Assembly: GCA_024643705.1 (NCBI GenBank)
Contig: JAHEML010000256.1
Span: 1-6,141 of the forward strand
Direction of reading: 5' to 3'
Origin: Caldilineaceae bacterium
Lineage (GTDB): Bacteria > Chloroflexota > Anaerolineae > Caldilineales > Caldilineaceae
DNA length: 6,141 nucleotides
Shown here: positions 6,106 through 6,141 of the stretch, piece after piece
Layout of the letters: each line of letters opens with the position of its first letter
How positions within the stretch are numbered: position 1 is the first letter of the stretch
Notes under the pieces: generated by a model
What the model saw: the letters and a program-made list of their open reading frames with translations, nothing else
Told to the model about the DNA's origin: nothing
Database searches by the model: none
Position numbers and translations under genes: made by a program

Positions 6106-6141
6106 GCAATAGAAAAGCTAGTGCCGTAACGGGAATTCCGC

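Noticed and set aside
6024..6141. CIRCE or CtsR operator upstream of clpC
   Set aside because: No TTAGCACTC-N9-GAGTGCTAA-like repeat and no GGTCAAA tandem were found in the leader or around the -10.

Overview
This looks like an ordinary bacterial chromosomal segment, moderately GC-rich, with every recognised gene on the minus strand, so transcription runs from right to left in the printed coordinates. The best guess for the source is a member of the Chloroflexota (Anaerolineae/Caldilineae-like). That rests on the overall look of the ClpC and Dus proteins (for example the Dus start P-x-F-x-V-R-D-x-P-x-Y-G-D and the GCS variant of the active-site motif) and is an inference, not a measurement.

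Layout in transcription order: (1) clpC (6023-3501) encodes a full-length Hsp100 unfoldase. It has its own extended -10 promoter just upstream and a long perfect-stem terminator just downstream, so it appears monocistronic. (2) A roughly 330-bp stretch (3083-3408) without a convincing gene carries the promoter of the next unit. (3) A beta-hydroxyacid dehydrogenase of the 3-hydroxyisobutyrate/tartronate-semialdehyde family (3082-2180) overlaps a GNAT acetyltransferase (2180-1704) through TGATG, so the two are probably translationally coupled. (4) A roughly 105-bp gap is nearly filled by an inverted, 8-nt-periodic repeat. (5) A tRNA-dihydrouridine synthase (1598-447) follows, with a TTG start and an unusual acidic, Cys-containing C-terminal tail. 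(6) A 126-bp gap holds an extended -10 promoter. (7) An unrecognised helical protein starts at 320 and runs off the left edge of the window.

The genes do not form one pathway. They represent protein quality control (ClpC), a small-molecule redox enzyme paired with an acetyltransferase, and tRNA modification (Dus). No mobile element, CRISPR array, tRNA or rRNA was seen. I found no clear sign of a new defence or biosynthetic system. The points most worth following up are small: the cut-off gene at the left edge, a 30-bp palindrome inside the acetyltransferase gene that encodes the same peptide on both strands, the inverted periodic repeat upstream of dus, and the odd start and tail of Dus.
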